Below are positions 43,087-50,780 of a stretch of 64,000 bases of DNA, piece by piece. The translations under genes were made by a program, and so were the position numbers. The stretch comes from Streptomyces luteolus. Lineage in GTDB: Bacteria; Actinomycetota; Actinomycetes; Streptomycetales; Streptomycetaceae. The stretch is taken from assembly GCF_029968015.1 (NCBI RefSeq), contig NZ_JASCIS010000034.1, forward strand, positions 22,144-86,143, in the 5' to 3' direction. Under the pieces are notes generated by a model that searched no databases, had not been told where the DNA came from, and worked only from the letters and a program-made list of their open reading frames with translations. How positions within the stretch are numbered: position 1 is the stretch's first letter; every line of letters starts with the position of its first letter.

Positions 43087-43164
43087 GTGCCTCACCGGGC
43101 ACGAAGTCGAAGGGCCCCACCGTTCGCGGTGGGGCCCTTCGACGTGTGTGGTCTCAGTTTTGGT
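43030..43164 (+). repeat. attL: left copy of 135-bp island boundary repeat
   Basis: Runs from the anticodon arm of tRNA-Ser through its terminator. It matches 62131-62265 in the same orientation with one mismatch (43087 G versus 62188 A). The tRNA is intact on this side. Confidence 0.93.
43106..43143 (+). terminator. Terminator of tRNA-Ser (copy also at 62207-62244)
   Basis: Perfect stem GTCGAAGGGCCCCACCG / CGGTGGGGCCCTTCGAC with loop TTCG; the identical hairpin is part of the right boundary repeat. Confidence 0.9.
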
Positions 43165-43169
43165 TGCAG

Positions 43170-43340
43170 TTAGGCCGTGTCCCCCTGGGGCTCGTGGTCG
43201 CGCCAGGAGAGGGCCACAAGGAGCAGGCCGCCGCAGACGATGAAGGCGTCGGCCAGGTTGAAGGTTGGCCACCAGCCCGAATGCAGGTAGTCGGTGACGA
43301 CGCCGTCGGCGGCCCGGTCGATGAGATTGGCGGGCGTGGC
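43170..43340 (-). pseudogene. lspA (signal peptidase II) 3' remnant
   Basis: The minus frame reads NLIDRAADGVVTDYLHSGWWPTFNLADAFIVCGG: the two catalytic aspartate boxes of LspA (NLIDR and FNLAD) and the last helix. The N-terminal two thirds are missing; the frame breaks off before NLIDR. LspA copies are often carried in actinobacterial metal-resistance islands. Confidence 0.75.
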
Positions 43341-43344
43341 CGCC

Positions 43345-43476
43345 ATGCTCATCGGCATCGAGCTTCAGGTCCGCCGCATCGAGGAGCCCTGCCTTCGGCA
43401 CGTTCACGGGGCCGCCTGGCAGGAGTACGCCGCTCGTACCGGCCGCTTCGTGCCCGGCCTCGGTCGCCTGCGCTGA
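43345..43476 (+). pseudogene. Isoprenylcysteine carboxyl methyltransferase-like 3' remnant
   Basis: Plus frame gives IGIELQVRRIEEPCLRHVHGAAWQEYAARTGRFVPG, the conserved C-terminal end (E-x-Q-V-R-x-E-E-P-x-L and Y-x-x-R-x-G-R-F-x-P) of ICMT/PEMT-like membrane methyltransferases. The rest is lost; the break abuts the lspA break, so one deletion removed both 5' ends. Confidence 0.65.
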
Positions 43477-43642
43477 CCGGTGCCGATCCAGTCATACGGC
43501 CAGGTCAGAGCTTCACCTAGCTCCTGTACGCCGCCGCCGGAGAGTGGGCCGAGCCTGGCGATCCGGAGGCCAGCAAGACGTCAAGGTGACGGCTGCGCCG
43601 CTCTCGCCGAGAGGCAGGCGGGCGGTCCCACGGCAGCAGCGG

Positions 43643-44068
43643 TCACCGCTCTTCGGGAGGCGTGGGCGTCGTGACTCCCTCGATGATGTGGCACACCAGC
43701 GCTTCGTCGCCGCGGCCGACCGCCTGGTCGGCCTGGGCGCGGGCTCGCTTCAGGGTCGTACGCAGGGCTTTGAGGTCGGCGATGCGGTGCTCGATGTCGG
43801 CGAGGTGCTGGTCGAGGAGGTCGGTGACGAGCGCGCAGGGCTGCTCGCCGCGGCGCTGGAGGTCGAGGATGTCCTTGATCTCCTTGAGGCTGAGACCGAG
43901 GGCCTGAGCCTGGCGGATGAAGCCGAGGACGGGGACGGCGTCGTCGGTGTAGGTGCGGTAGCCGGAGGCCGTGCGCTCGGGCGGATCGATGAGCCCGTTG
44001 GCCTCGTAGAGACGGACGGCCTTGGGGCTCAGGCCGGTCCGGGCGGCGATGCGGCCGACGGTGAGCAT
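43643..44068 (-). CDS. MerR-family metal-responsive regulator
   Basis: 141 aa: winged helix MLTVGRIAARTGLSPKAVRLYEANGLIDPPERTASGYRTY, dimerisation helix and cysteines Cys78 (GEQPCALV) and Cys126 (ALVCHIIEG), positions near the metal ligands of CueR/MerR-type sensors, which use 2-3 Cys. The CxxxxxxxxC pair of CueR is not present, so the metal (copper, silver, zinc, mercury) is open. The gene is divergent from the CDPS gene and should control the operator between them. Confidence 0.9.
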   Translation of the reverse strand: MLTVGRIAARTGLSPKAVRLYEANGLIDPPERTASGYRTYTDDAVPVLGFIRQAQALGLSLKEIKDILDLQRRGEQPCALVTDLLDQHLADIEHRIADLKALRTTLKRARAQADQAVGRGDEALVCHIIEGVTTPTPPEER

Positions 44069-44106
44069 GCTCTGAACTCCGTTCGAGGTGGGTCTCCAGT
44101 CTCTCC

Positions 44107-44138
44107 TTGACCTTGCCCTATGGGCAAGGTTTTAGCGT
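44107..44138 (+). promoter_or_regulatory. MerR-type overlong promoter with perfect operator dyad
   Basis: -35 TTGACC (44107-44112) and -10 TTAGCG/TAGCGT at 44132-44138 are separated by 19-20 bp, the stretched spacer MerR activators untwist. The spacer holds ACCTTGCCC-TAT-GGGCAAGGT (44110-44130), perfect 9-bp arms and very like CueR/ZntR operators. The predicted start falls at about 44145, the CDPS ATG itself, so the mRNA is probably leaderless. Confidence 0.85.
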
Positions 44139-44144
44139 CCGGGC

Positions 44145-44870
44145 ATGACGACGCATCAAGGCATCGCAGGGGCCGAAGAGCCCGACTGTCCGGACATGAC
44201 GGTGGAGCCGCTGAGCTCGGCGTGCGCGACCGCGGTGGCCCGCGGTGAGCATGCCTGCTTCGGGATCAGCCCGTTCAACAGCTACTTCTCCACGGACCGG
44301 ATTCGTGAGCTGGCCGCATGGGGCCTGGCCCGATTCGACCAGGTCGACTTCTTCGTGCCGGACGCGCCGAGTGCCTTCACCTTCGAGGCGCTGGGGTACA
44401 CGCCGGAGAAGGCCGCGTGGAAGGCGCGTCGACAGGGCCAGTACACGCGCAACAAGATCGCGACCGCCCTGGGTTCGCTCGGGATGGACGGCGCGGGGGC
44501 TCGGGTCCTCGGCTGGGCCGAGCTGGACGCCAACCCGGCTTTCGGGGAATTGCACGAGCAGGGGCTGAAGCAGTACGCGAACGACGACGACTTCCGTGCC
44601 GCCTGCCGAGAGGCCACGTCCTGGGTGCTTGCGGGGAAGCTGCCTGGCGGGCAGGCACCGGACGAGACACAGGTCGAGCACGCCGTGCGCTACTTCCTTG
44701 CCGAGCTGCCGCTGTTCCTCGACACCCCGGCGATCGTCGGCACCGAGGCGTCGGTCTTCTGCTACCACCAGCCGCCCGATGTGCTCCGCCGCTTGTACGC
44801 AGGCGAGTTGGGATGGCGGCCCGCGGCGGGGCAGGGCTTTGCCGTGGTCACCCCGGCGGGCCGCGCATGA
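44145..44870 (+). CDS. tRNA-dependent cyclodipeptide synthase (CDPS), NYH subfamily
   Basis: 241 aa. The CDPS signature GISPFNSYFS carries the nucleophile Ser42 and Asn45; Tyr183 and Glu187 lie in VRYFLAELPLF; Tyr207-His208 in SVFCYH. Against AlbC (Ser37, Asn40, Tyr178, Glu182, Tyr202, His203, as I recall them) all six sit at a constant +5, so the enzyme should be active and of the NYH type. CDPSs make cyclodipeptides from two aminoacyl-tRNAs; the product here cannot be predicted. No cyclodipeptide oxidase, P450 or methyltransferase adjoins it. The gene lies behind a MerR operator and directly before a copper-type ATPase. It first looked like merB by context but has none of its features. Confidence 0.93.
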   Translation: MTTHQGIAGAEEPDCPDMTVEPLSSACATAVARGEHACFGISPFNSYFSTDRIRELAAWGLARFDQVDFFVPDAPSAFTFEALGYTPEKAAWKARRQGQYTRNKIATALGSLGMDGAGARVLGWAELDANPAFGELHEQGLKQYANDDDFRAACREATSWVLAGKLPGGQAPDETQVEHAVRYFLAELPLFLDTPAIVGTEASVFCYHQPPDVLRRLYAGELGWRPAAGQGFAVVTPAGRA

Positions 44871-44890
44871 CCACGGAAGGGAGATCCATA

Positions 44891-47101
44891 GTGTCCACGA
44901 CGTCGCAGGCACCGGATACGGCTGCTGACCACGCGGTCGAGCTGTCGATCAGCGGGATGACGTGCGCCTCGTGCGTGGCACGGGTCGAGCGCAAGCTGGG
45001 ACGGCTGCCTGGCGTGAACGCCACGGTGAACCTGGCGACCGCGACCGCGCATGTCACCCGCGAGGACCCCGCCGTAGAAGTGACGCAGCTGATCGCGGCC
45101 GTCGAGGCCATCGGATACGGCGCCCAGCTCCCCCGCCCCGCCGAGAGCACCGCCCTTGAAGAGGCGGAGGTCGACGCCGAGCAGGCACATGTGGCCGGGC
45201 TACGGCGCCGCCTGACCGGCTCGGCCCTGCTCGGGCTGCCGGTGGTGGCCGTGTCGATGATCCCCGCGCTGCACTTCGCGGGATGGGGCTGGATCGCTCT
45301 TGCACTGGCGACGCCAGTGGTGGCGTGGGGTGCGTGGCCGTTCCACCGGGCGTCGGCGCTCAATCTCCGGCACGGCTCCGCGACGATGGACACCTTGGTG
45401 TCGCTGGGTGTGCTGGCCGCGTATCTGTGGAGTCTGGGCACGCTCATCGCGGGTGGGGAGCACCTGTATCTGGAGGTCGCTGTCGTCCTGACGGCGTTCC
45501 TGCTGGCCGGACGGTTCTTCGAGGCGCGCGCCAAGCGGCGGGCCGGGGACGCGATCCGGGCCCTGATGGACCTGGGCGCCAAGGACGTCGCCGTCCTGCG
45601 TGACGGGGCGGAAGTCCGCATCCCCGTCGATGAGTTGACGGTCGAGGACCTGTTCGTGGTGCGGCCCGGGGAGAAGATCGCCACGGACGGAGAGGTCGTC
45701 GAGGGCGCCTCGGCGGTGGACGAGTCCCTGCTGACCGGCGAGAGCGTACCCGTGGACGTCGAGCCCGGCTCCGCCGTGACCGGGGCGACCGTCAACAGCC
45801 ACGGCCGTCTGGTCGTACGGGCCACGCGTGTCGGGGCGGACACCAAGCTGGCTCAGATCGCCGCCCTGGTGGAGCGCGCCCAGACCGGCAAGGCGGCGGT
45901 ACAGCGCCTCGCGGACCGGATATCGGCCGTGTTCGTACCGGTCGTCATCGCGCTGGCGGCGGGCACGTTCGGGGCGTGGACGCTGACCGGGGCCCCGGCG
46001 GCGACCGCCCTGGCAGCGGCCATCGCCGTCGTGATCATCGCCTGTCCGTGCGCACTCGGCCTGGCCACGCCGACCGCGCTCATGGTCGGCACCGGGCGCG
46101 GCGCACAACTGGGCCTGCTGATCCGTGGTCCGGAGGTCCTTGAGTCGACACGGCGGATCGACACCGTCGTACTGGACAAGACCGGCACGGTCACCGAGGG
46201 CCGGATGCGCCTGGTCGGCGTCATACCCGCCGACGGCGAGGACGAGCAGGAGGTGCTGCGGCTCGCCGGCGGTCTTGAAGATGCAAGCGAGCATCCGATC
46301 GCCGCCGCCATCGCGAACGCCGCACGGGAACAGCTCGGTTCGCTCCCTGCCGTGGCCGGCTTCGCCAACAGCCAGGGCCGGGGCGTGACCGGGCAGGTCG
46401 AGGGCCGAACGGTGCGGGCGGGCCGGTCCGCCTGGCTCACGGAGCAGGGCCAGGACCTGCCCGAGGACCTCGACCGGGCCCGGCGAGAAGCCGAAGCCGA
46501 AGGCCGTACGGTCGTCTTCGCCGGCTGGGACGGACAGGTTCGCGGCGCGCTGATCGTCGCCGACACCGTGAAAGCGACCAGCGCTCATGCTGTCGCGGAT
46601 CTCAAGCGACTCGGGCTCACGCCCGTACTGCTGACCGGCGACAACACTGCCGCTGCCCGCGCGGTGGCCACCGAGGTAGGCATCGACCAGGTCATCGCCG
46701 AGGTCCACCCCGAGGACAAGGTCGCCGAGGTCCAGCGTCTGCAGGCGCAGGGCCGAGTGGTGGCGATGGTCGGCGACGGCGTCAACGACGCGGCCGCCCT
46801 CGCCCAAGCCGACCTGGGCCTGGCCATGGGTACGGGCACGGATGCGGCCATCGCAGCCTCTGATCTCACACTCGTACGCGGGGACTTGAGGGCGGCGGCG
46901 GATGCGATCCGGCTTGCCCGGCGCACCCTTCGTACGATCAAGGCCAATCTGTTCTGGGCCTTCGCCTACAACGTCGCCGCTCTGCCACTGGCCGCGCTCG
47001 GCCTGCTCAACCCGATGATCGCGGGCGGGGCTATGGCGTTCTCGTCGGTGTTCGTGGTGAGCAACAGCCTGCGTCTGCGGCGCTTCCGGCCTCTGCACTG
47101 A
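44891..47101 (+). CDS. Copper-type P1B heavy-metal ATPase
   Basis: 736 aa from GTG 44891, preceded by AGGGAG; an ATG at 44867 overlaps the CDPS stop and is an alternative. One N-terminal HMA domain with GMTCASC (Cys25, Cys28), eight membrane helices, TGES actuator loop (DESLLTGESVPV), ion-site CPC in IACPCALGLATPTALM near residue 385, phosphorylation site DKTGTVTEG near 429, HP motif in SEHPIA and GDGVNDAAAL. CPC plus the C-terminal YNVAALPLAALG and MAFSSVFVVSNSLRLRRF residues point to Cu(I)/Ag(I) export (P1B-1). It is very likely co-transcribed with the CDPS gene. Confidence 0.95.
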   Translation: MSTTSQAPDTAADHAVELSISGMTCASCVARVERKLGRLPGVNATVNLATATAHVTREDPAVEVTQLIAAVEAIGYGAQLPRPAESTALEEAEVDAEQAHVAGLRRRLTGSALLGLPVVAVSMIPALHFAGWGWIALALATPVVAWGAWPFHRASALNLRHGSATMDTLVSLGVLAAYLWSLGTLIAGGEHLYLEVAVVLTAFLLAGRFFEARAKRRAGDAIRALMDLGAKDVAVLRDGAEVRIPVDELTVEDLFVVRPGEKIATDGEVVEGASAVDESLLTGESVPVDVEPGSAVTGATVNSHGRLVVRATRVGADTKLAQIAALVERAQTGKAAVQRLADRISAVFVPVVIALAAGTFGAWTLTGAPAATALAAAIAVVIIACPCALGLATPTALMVGTGRGAQLGLLIRGPEVLESTRRIDTVVLDKTGTVTEGRMRLVGVIPADGEDEQEVLRLAGGLEDASEHPIAAAIANAAREQLGSLPAVAGFANSQGRGVTGQVEGRTVRAGRSAWLTEQGQDLPEDLDRARREAEAEGRTVVFAGWDGQVRGALIVADTVKATSAHAVADLKRLGLTPVLLTGDNTAAARAVATEVGIDQVIAEVHPEDKVAEVQRLQAQGRVVAMVGDGVNDAAALAQADLGLAMGTGTDAAIAASDLTLVRGDLRAAADAIRLARRTLRTIKANLFWAFAYNVAALPLAALGLLNPMIAGGAMAFSSVFVVSNSLRLRRFRPLH

Positions 47102-47270
47102 CCCACAGGCGCTTGCGTCATCTGTTTGAGGTGTCGGGAGATGGGGATGGCAAAGAGGCCGAGGAGGGCGATCTGGAGGCGGGGGGTGCGGCCGCCAGGG
47201 CGGCGCCCCCCGTAGTGCAGGGCTCGGAGTCCTGGCCGGTGGCTTCAAGTGGCGGCGACCCCTCGCCCCG

Positions 47271-48173
47271 TCAGGTCCTGTACTCCAGTTCCGTCAGCGC
47301 GTCCCTTCTGACGCTCGGGGCCACCTCGTACAGGTCAAGGTCCTGCACGTACTTCACCAGCGCCTCGCGTGCTGCGCTGAGCTGCTCCATAAGGCTCTCT
47401 CCGCTGAACTGATGCGGGAGGACGATGCGGCGGAACTCCTCCTGCGTAATAGCGCCGGCGAGCAGCTTCTCCGCCAGCCACAACCGGGTTCGTTCCCGGA
47501 TCGCGAAGGTCAGATGGATGCTGTGCTCTTCGGATTCGAGTACGTGCGGGTTGTGGACCCAGCCGCGCGGGAGCAGGAGCGACTGGCCGGCCTTGAGGTC
47601 GACCTCCATGTCAGGACCGGCCGCCTCCCACGTGGGGATGTACTCGTCCTTCCACACGCGGAAGCTCTCGTTGTGCTCGCGCATCGGCGCGGTGACCGGT
47701 GGCCGCCAGAGCTGCCAGCGCTTCGTCCCGGCGATCTGGACGATCACGGCCATCTGCTGGTCCCAGTGGTGGCGGAGTCCCTGGTGGCCGGGCGGGGTCA
47801 GGAAGGCGTGGATGTAGTTCGAGTAGCCGGTCTCCGTCTGGATGGCCTCGGAGATCTCGGCCAGGGCCGGGACAACACGTTGGAGGTTGCCGAGGCGGAT
47901 GGTGTAGCCCTGCTCGTACAAGCGCACCAGCTTCGCGCGGTCCGTACGGCCGTCCGTCATGTACGCGTTCTGGCTCAGCGACGGGTTCGGCGCTTTGACG
48001 GCCGCGATCTCGTGGGCCGGGACGGTGCCCATGTAGAGGTAGCCCCGGACGGACTCCGCGGTGACGGCCTCGTCGAGTGCAGGCCGGCCGCGGTCGTACA
48101 TGCGGGGCTCGTCCGGCCACGAGGTCAGTAGTTCGGTGACGCCTTCCTCGGGCAGCAACAGGCGCAGCGACAT
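47271..48173 (-). CDS. JmjC-domain cupin (ROXA/MINA53-like 2-oxoglutarate oxygenase)
   Basis: 300 aa. Central cupin core: YIHAFLTPPGHQGLRHHWDQQMAVIVQIAGTKRWQLWRPP, with the HxD iron ligands in HHWD, and the distal His in LLPRGWVHNPHV. A C-terminal helical, winged-helix-like part follows, as in bacterial ribosomal oxygenases. Predicted Fe(II)/2OG hydroxylase. Last gene of a minus-strand run of small genes, so the target could be one of these small proteins or a ribosomal protein. Confidence 0.88.
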   Translation of the reverse strand: MSLRLLLPEEGVTELLTSWPDEPRMYDRGRPALDEAVTAESVRGYLYMGTVPAHEIAAVKAPNPSLSQNAYMTDGRTDRAKLVRLYEQGYTIRLGNLQRVVPALAEISEAIQTETGYSNYIHAFLTPPGHQGLRHHWDQQMAVIVQIAGTKRWQLWRPPVTAPMREHNESFRVWKDEYIPTWEAAGPDMEVDLKAGQSLLLPRGWVHNPHVLESEEHSIHLTFAIRERTRLWLAEKLLAGAITQEEFRRIVLPHQFSGESLMEQLSAAREALVKYVQDLDLYEVAPSVRRDALTELEYRT

Positions 48174-48185
48174 GGCGTCGACTCC

Positions 48186-48692
48186 TTATGACGGCGGGAG
48201 CGGGCAGGCGATCTCGGGGTGGAACCGGTTCGGGCAGCACACGATGGAGAACGAGATCAGGCGTTCCGACGGCGTGTAGTACACCCAGCTCACGTCAACG
48301 CCACGGGGCAGTACGTCAGTTGCGTAATCGAGCTTGGTGTCCAGCGTGGCGTACGCCTGCTGCCTGTCCGGCCTCTCGAAGGGCGGGTTGGCCTCGTACT
48401 GCTTCGTCAGCCAGGCGAGGACGATGCCGAGGTCCGACCAGGTGCGGTCGTCGGAGATCTGGTTCTTCTTCAGGAGCCAGTAGCCGGTCATCGTGGGCGG
48501 CACGTTGCCGGTGGTGAATTCGGAGGCGGCTTCGCGGTAGCGGTCGAGGACGGCCTGCTGCTTCTTGTCCTCGGGGTCGATCACCGAGGGCGGGCCGTTG
48601 GGGTGGGCGGGCCGTCGGCCTCCCTCCTTCCCGTACACCGCGGACGGTCCGATCCACGGTCCGTATCCATGCCAGTGCCCTGACCAGCTCAT
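48186..48692 (-). CDS. Hypothetical protein (168 aa)
   Basis: No family recognised. Begins MSWSGHWHGYGPWIGPSAVYG, rich in Trp, Gly and His, then a helical middle (DKKQQAVLDRYREAASEF), WSDLGIVLAWLTKQYEANPPFERP and a Cys-containing end (SIVCCPNRFHPEIACP). No signal peptide or membrane helix. It lies 12 bp before the JmjC gene and is surely translated together with it. Confidence 0.7.
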   Translation of the reverse strand: MSWSGHWHGYGPWIGPSAVYGKEGGRRPAHPNGPPSVIDPEDKKQQAVLDRYREAASEFTTGNVPPTMTGYWLLKKNQISDDRTWSDLGIVLAWLTKQYEANPPFERPDRQQAYATLDTKLDYATDVLPRGVDVSWVYYTPSERLISFSIVCCPNRFHPEIACPLPPS

Positions 48693-48770
48693 TTGGGTGC
48701 CCTTCTGGAGGTGCAGGGCCGCCCGCCGAAGCTGGGCGGCCCCTTTTGTCCTGGATGGGGAAGCGTCAGG

Positions 48771-49010
48771 CTAGAGCGCCAGGCCCCGCTTCTTGGCCCA
48801 ACCGAGGACGAAGTCGTCCACCTCGGCGGCGGTGACCCGCAGCTTCTGACCGGCACCCTCGGGCTTCGAGTCGCGCAGCTCGAACGCCTCCACCGCGCCA
48901 GGGACGGCCGCGACGTCGATGCACGCCTCGTGCTCGCCGCCCAGGTTGCCGCCGCAGAAGTTCTCGAACGCGCCGTCCTCGACAGCGGGGAGGGTGTAGA
49001 GGTTCAACAT
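48771..49010 (-). CDS. Small DUF397-like protein (79 aa)
   Basis: ATG 49010 has AAGGAGG upstream. FCGGNLGGEHEACIDVAAVPGAVEAFELRDSKPEGAGQKLRVTAAEVDDFV shows the DUF397 pattern (C-V-E-V-A...L-R-D-S-K...V-T...W-x-x-F-V) with the usual Trp replaced. Such proteins accompany XRE/DUF5753 regulators in actinomycetes. Here it precedes the JmjC operon, which makes it a candidate substrate. Confidence 0.72.
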   Translation of the reverse strand: MLNLYTLPAVEDGAFENFCGGNLGGEHEACIDVAAVPGAVEAFELRDSKPEGAGQKLRVTAAEVDDFVLGWAKKRGLAL

Positions 49011-49208
49011 GGGTGGTCCTCCTTGCGCATGTGCTGTGCGGAGAGTCGGTCTCCGCGCCGCCTTGCACTTCCACCCACCCCGGTCCGGCCTGTCCTTCTC
49101 CTGGGTATTGGCTGACTGGCGTGGGGGCTGGGCTCCGCCCCGCGAGGGTGAGTCGAGCGGGGAGGCCCGGGTGAAGTCACCTCGGGGGCGGAAGTTCACT
49201 GCGTCCGG

Positions 49209-49307
49209 TCATCGGTTCACGCCGGCCGTTGCGATCCCGTACGCCAGCACCGCGACGAGCACGGCGAGGGCCAGGACGTAGACCGTCTGTTGAGACCTCG
49301 GACTCAC
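49209..49307 (-). CDS. Small single-pass membrane protein (32 aa)
   Basis: GTG 49307 overlaps the stop of the upstream gene (GTGA, 49304-49307), so translation is coupled. The peptide is VSPRSQQT followed by a hydrophobic helix VYVLALAVLVAVLAYGIATAG and a short end VNR. Basic N-terminus suggests N-in topology. No family recognised; coupling to the upstream gene is the best evidence that it is real. Confidence 0.6.
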   Translation of the reverse strand: MSPRSQQTVYVLALAVLVAVLAYGIATAGVNR

Positions 49308-49675
49308 GAGCCGCCTGCTTCGCGTCTCTCCTGGTAGACCCGGAGCAGCTTGCGCGTCAGCAGTGCTACGTCGCGGTTGTAGAAGAAGACGCTGAAGGCC
49401 GACGCATCCTCGCCGGGGCGCGACGGCAGGTTGAGCAGCCTGTACGCGCGGATGATCAGGTCGCGGACCTCAGGATCCTCATCAGCCCCCAGCTCCTCCC
49501 CGAGGAGCAACTGCAAGTGACCCACGACTGCCGGGGTTTTGCTGTCGAGCGACGGCCGGGTAGAGGTCGCCATCTGCATCGCGAGAACCGTCTCCGTGCT
49601 GTCCTCGATCAACTCCACATCGAGAGGCAGGGATTCGAGACCGGCCACATCGTGCTGTTCGGACACGGCAGACAC
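49304..49675 (-). CDS. Hypothetical protein (123 aa)
   Basis: Start at GTG 49675 (or 49678) after GGGGAG. Mostly helical and acidic, with SEQHDVAGLESLPLDVELIEDS, VVGHLQLLLGEELG, EVRDLIIRAYRLLNLPSRPGED and VFFYNRDVALLTRKLLRVYQERR. No recognised family. First gene of the minus-strand run ending in the JmjC gene and divergent from the XRE cassette. Confidence 0.65.
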   Translation of the reverse strand: MSAVSEQHDVAGLESLPLDVELIEDSTETVLAMQMATSTRPSLDSKTPAVVGHLQLLLGEELGADEDPEVRDLIIRAYRLLNLPSRPGEDASAFSVFFYNRDVALLTRKLLRVYQERREAGGS

Positions 49676-49869
49676 CACGCAACTCCCCTCGGGCCGCACG
49701 GTTTGCGGCTGCCTTGGCTGCTCGGTTCGGCACCGAACGTAGAGCGGCCCGCAGCCAACTCCCAAGAGGATTGCGGTGAATTGCAGCAAGTCGATTGACG
49801 GGCCCGAACGCTCCATCAACCATCAGCGAGTGCGCAATCCCGCGCAAGGCAGACGACGGGAGAGTGACC

Positions 49870-50277
49870 ATGAAGCTACGGTTCCTTGGTAAGAACTCCA
49901 CCCCCGGAGACAGCCCCACCCTGTATGCCAGCGACCAGGACAGCTACGTCGTACAAGGCTGGAAGGTCTACGCCCAAGACTTGCTGACGCAGCTCGATGT
50001 GCCGGAGGGGCAGACGGCCGTGGAGGTGCCGACGGAACTCTTCGAGCACCTGACGAAGGACGGTCTCGCTCATGGTGAGATCCGAAGGTTCCAGGCCCCG
50101 ATCATGCTCGTCACCGAACAGGGCACATGCATCGTGCAGGGGCCGGTGATGCGCGATGCCGAGGCTCTGAGCCAGATGCGTTTGCCTGACTACGAGGATT
50201 GCGTCGAGGTCCCCAAGTCCTCGATCACGGCCCTACTGGAGGAGAGCAGTGGACCTGATCACCAGCGCCCAGCGTGA
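49870..50277 (+). CDS. Hypothetical protein of the XRE/DUF397 cassette (135 aa)
   Basis: ATG 49870 with GGGAGAGTGACC upstream. MKLRFLGKNSTPGDSPTLYASDQDSYVVQGWKV and VEVPTELFEHL are the clearest blocks; the protein looks globular, without membrane segments. The type is common directly upstream of DUF6879 and Scr1-like regulator genes in Streptomyces as I remember. The end overlaps the next start by 29 bp. Confidence 0.75.
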   Translation: MKLRFLGKNSTPGDSPTLYASDQDSYVVQGWKVYAQDLLTQLDVPEGQTAVEVPTELFEHLTKDGLAHGEIRRFQAPIMLVTEQGTCIVQGPVMRDAEALSQMRLPDYEDCVEVPKSSITALLEESSGPDHQRPA

Positions 50278-50773
50278 CGAGCTGTTCAACAGCTTCGAGC
50301 GCGATGCGTTCCACCTGGAATTGAGGGACGACTACGGGTCCCCCGTCGAGGACACCCCCTACGCGCGGTGGCAGAAGGGCGAGCCCGACGGCTACGAGTG
50401 GCTCGACCCCTGGGTGACACTCATGAAGCGGGTGACCGGAGAGGGGAAGACGGTACGCCGAGTCCGGGTGATCACGGAGCCGCATTCGCAGTACGTCAGG
50501 TGGGAGCACTCACTGACGCACCTCAACATCGAGGCCGGCGAGGACATCCGGTGGCTGCCGCGGCACCGTTTGCCCGAGGGAGTCGCCTTCCCCGTCGACG
50601 GCAACGACTGGTGGCTGTACGACGATCGCCTACTTGCGGTCGGGCACTTCGACTCCGAAGGGCGAGTCCTGGGCTCGCAGATCATCGAGGCCCCGGACAC
50701 CGTGGCCGAGTGCGTTCGGCTGCGGAACCAGCTCTGGGCCTCCGCCATCAAGCACTCCGAGTACAAGCCCTGA
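50249..50773 (+). CDS. DUF6879-like protein (174 aa)
   Basis: GTG 50249 with GGAGGAG upstream. FERDAFHLELRDDYGSPVEDTPYARWQKGEPDGYEWLDPW and VRRVRVITEPHSQYVRWEHSLTHLNIEAGEDIRWLPRH are characteristic for the family known as DUF6879. Function unknown; invariably near XRE/DUF5753 genes, so perhaps part of a regulatory or toxin-antitoxin-like unit. Confidence 0.82.
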   Translation: MDLITSAQRDELFNSFERDAFHLELRDDYGSPVEDTPYARWQKGEPDGYEWLDPWVTLMKRVTGEGKTVRRVRVITEPHSQYVRWEHSLTHLNIEAGEDIRWLPRHRLPEGVAFPVDGNDWWLYDDRLLAVGHFDSEGRVLGSQIIEAPDTVAECVRLRNQLWASAIKHSEYKP

Positions 50774-50780
50774 CCGATCA

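Noticed and set aside
43480..43642. Further gene fragment between the ICMT remnant and the MerR gene
   Set aside because: A short frame reading LYAAAGEWAEPGDPEASKTSR is visible, but it is too short to assign.
44145..44870. Organomercurial lyase (merB) suggested by a MerR neighbour
   Set aside because: The sequence has no MerB cysteine pattern and aligns residue by residue with CDPS landmarks instead.
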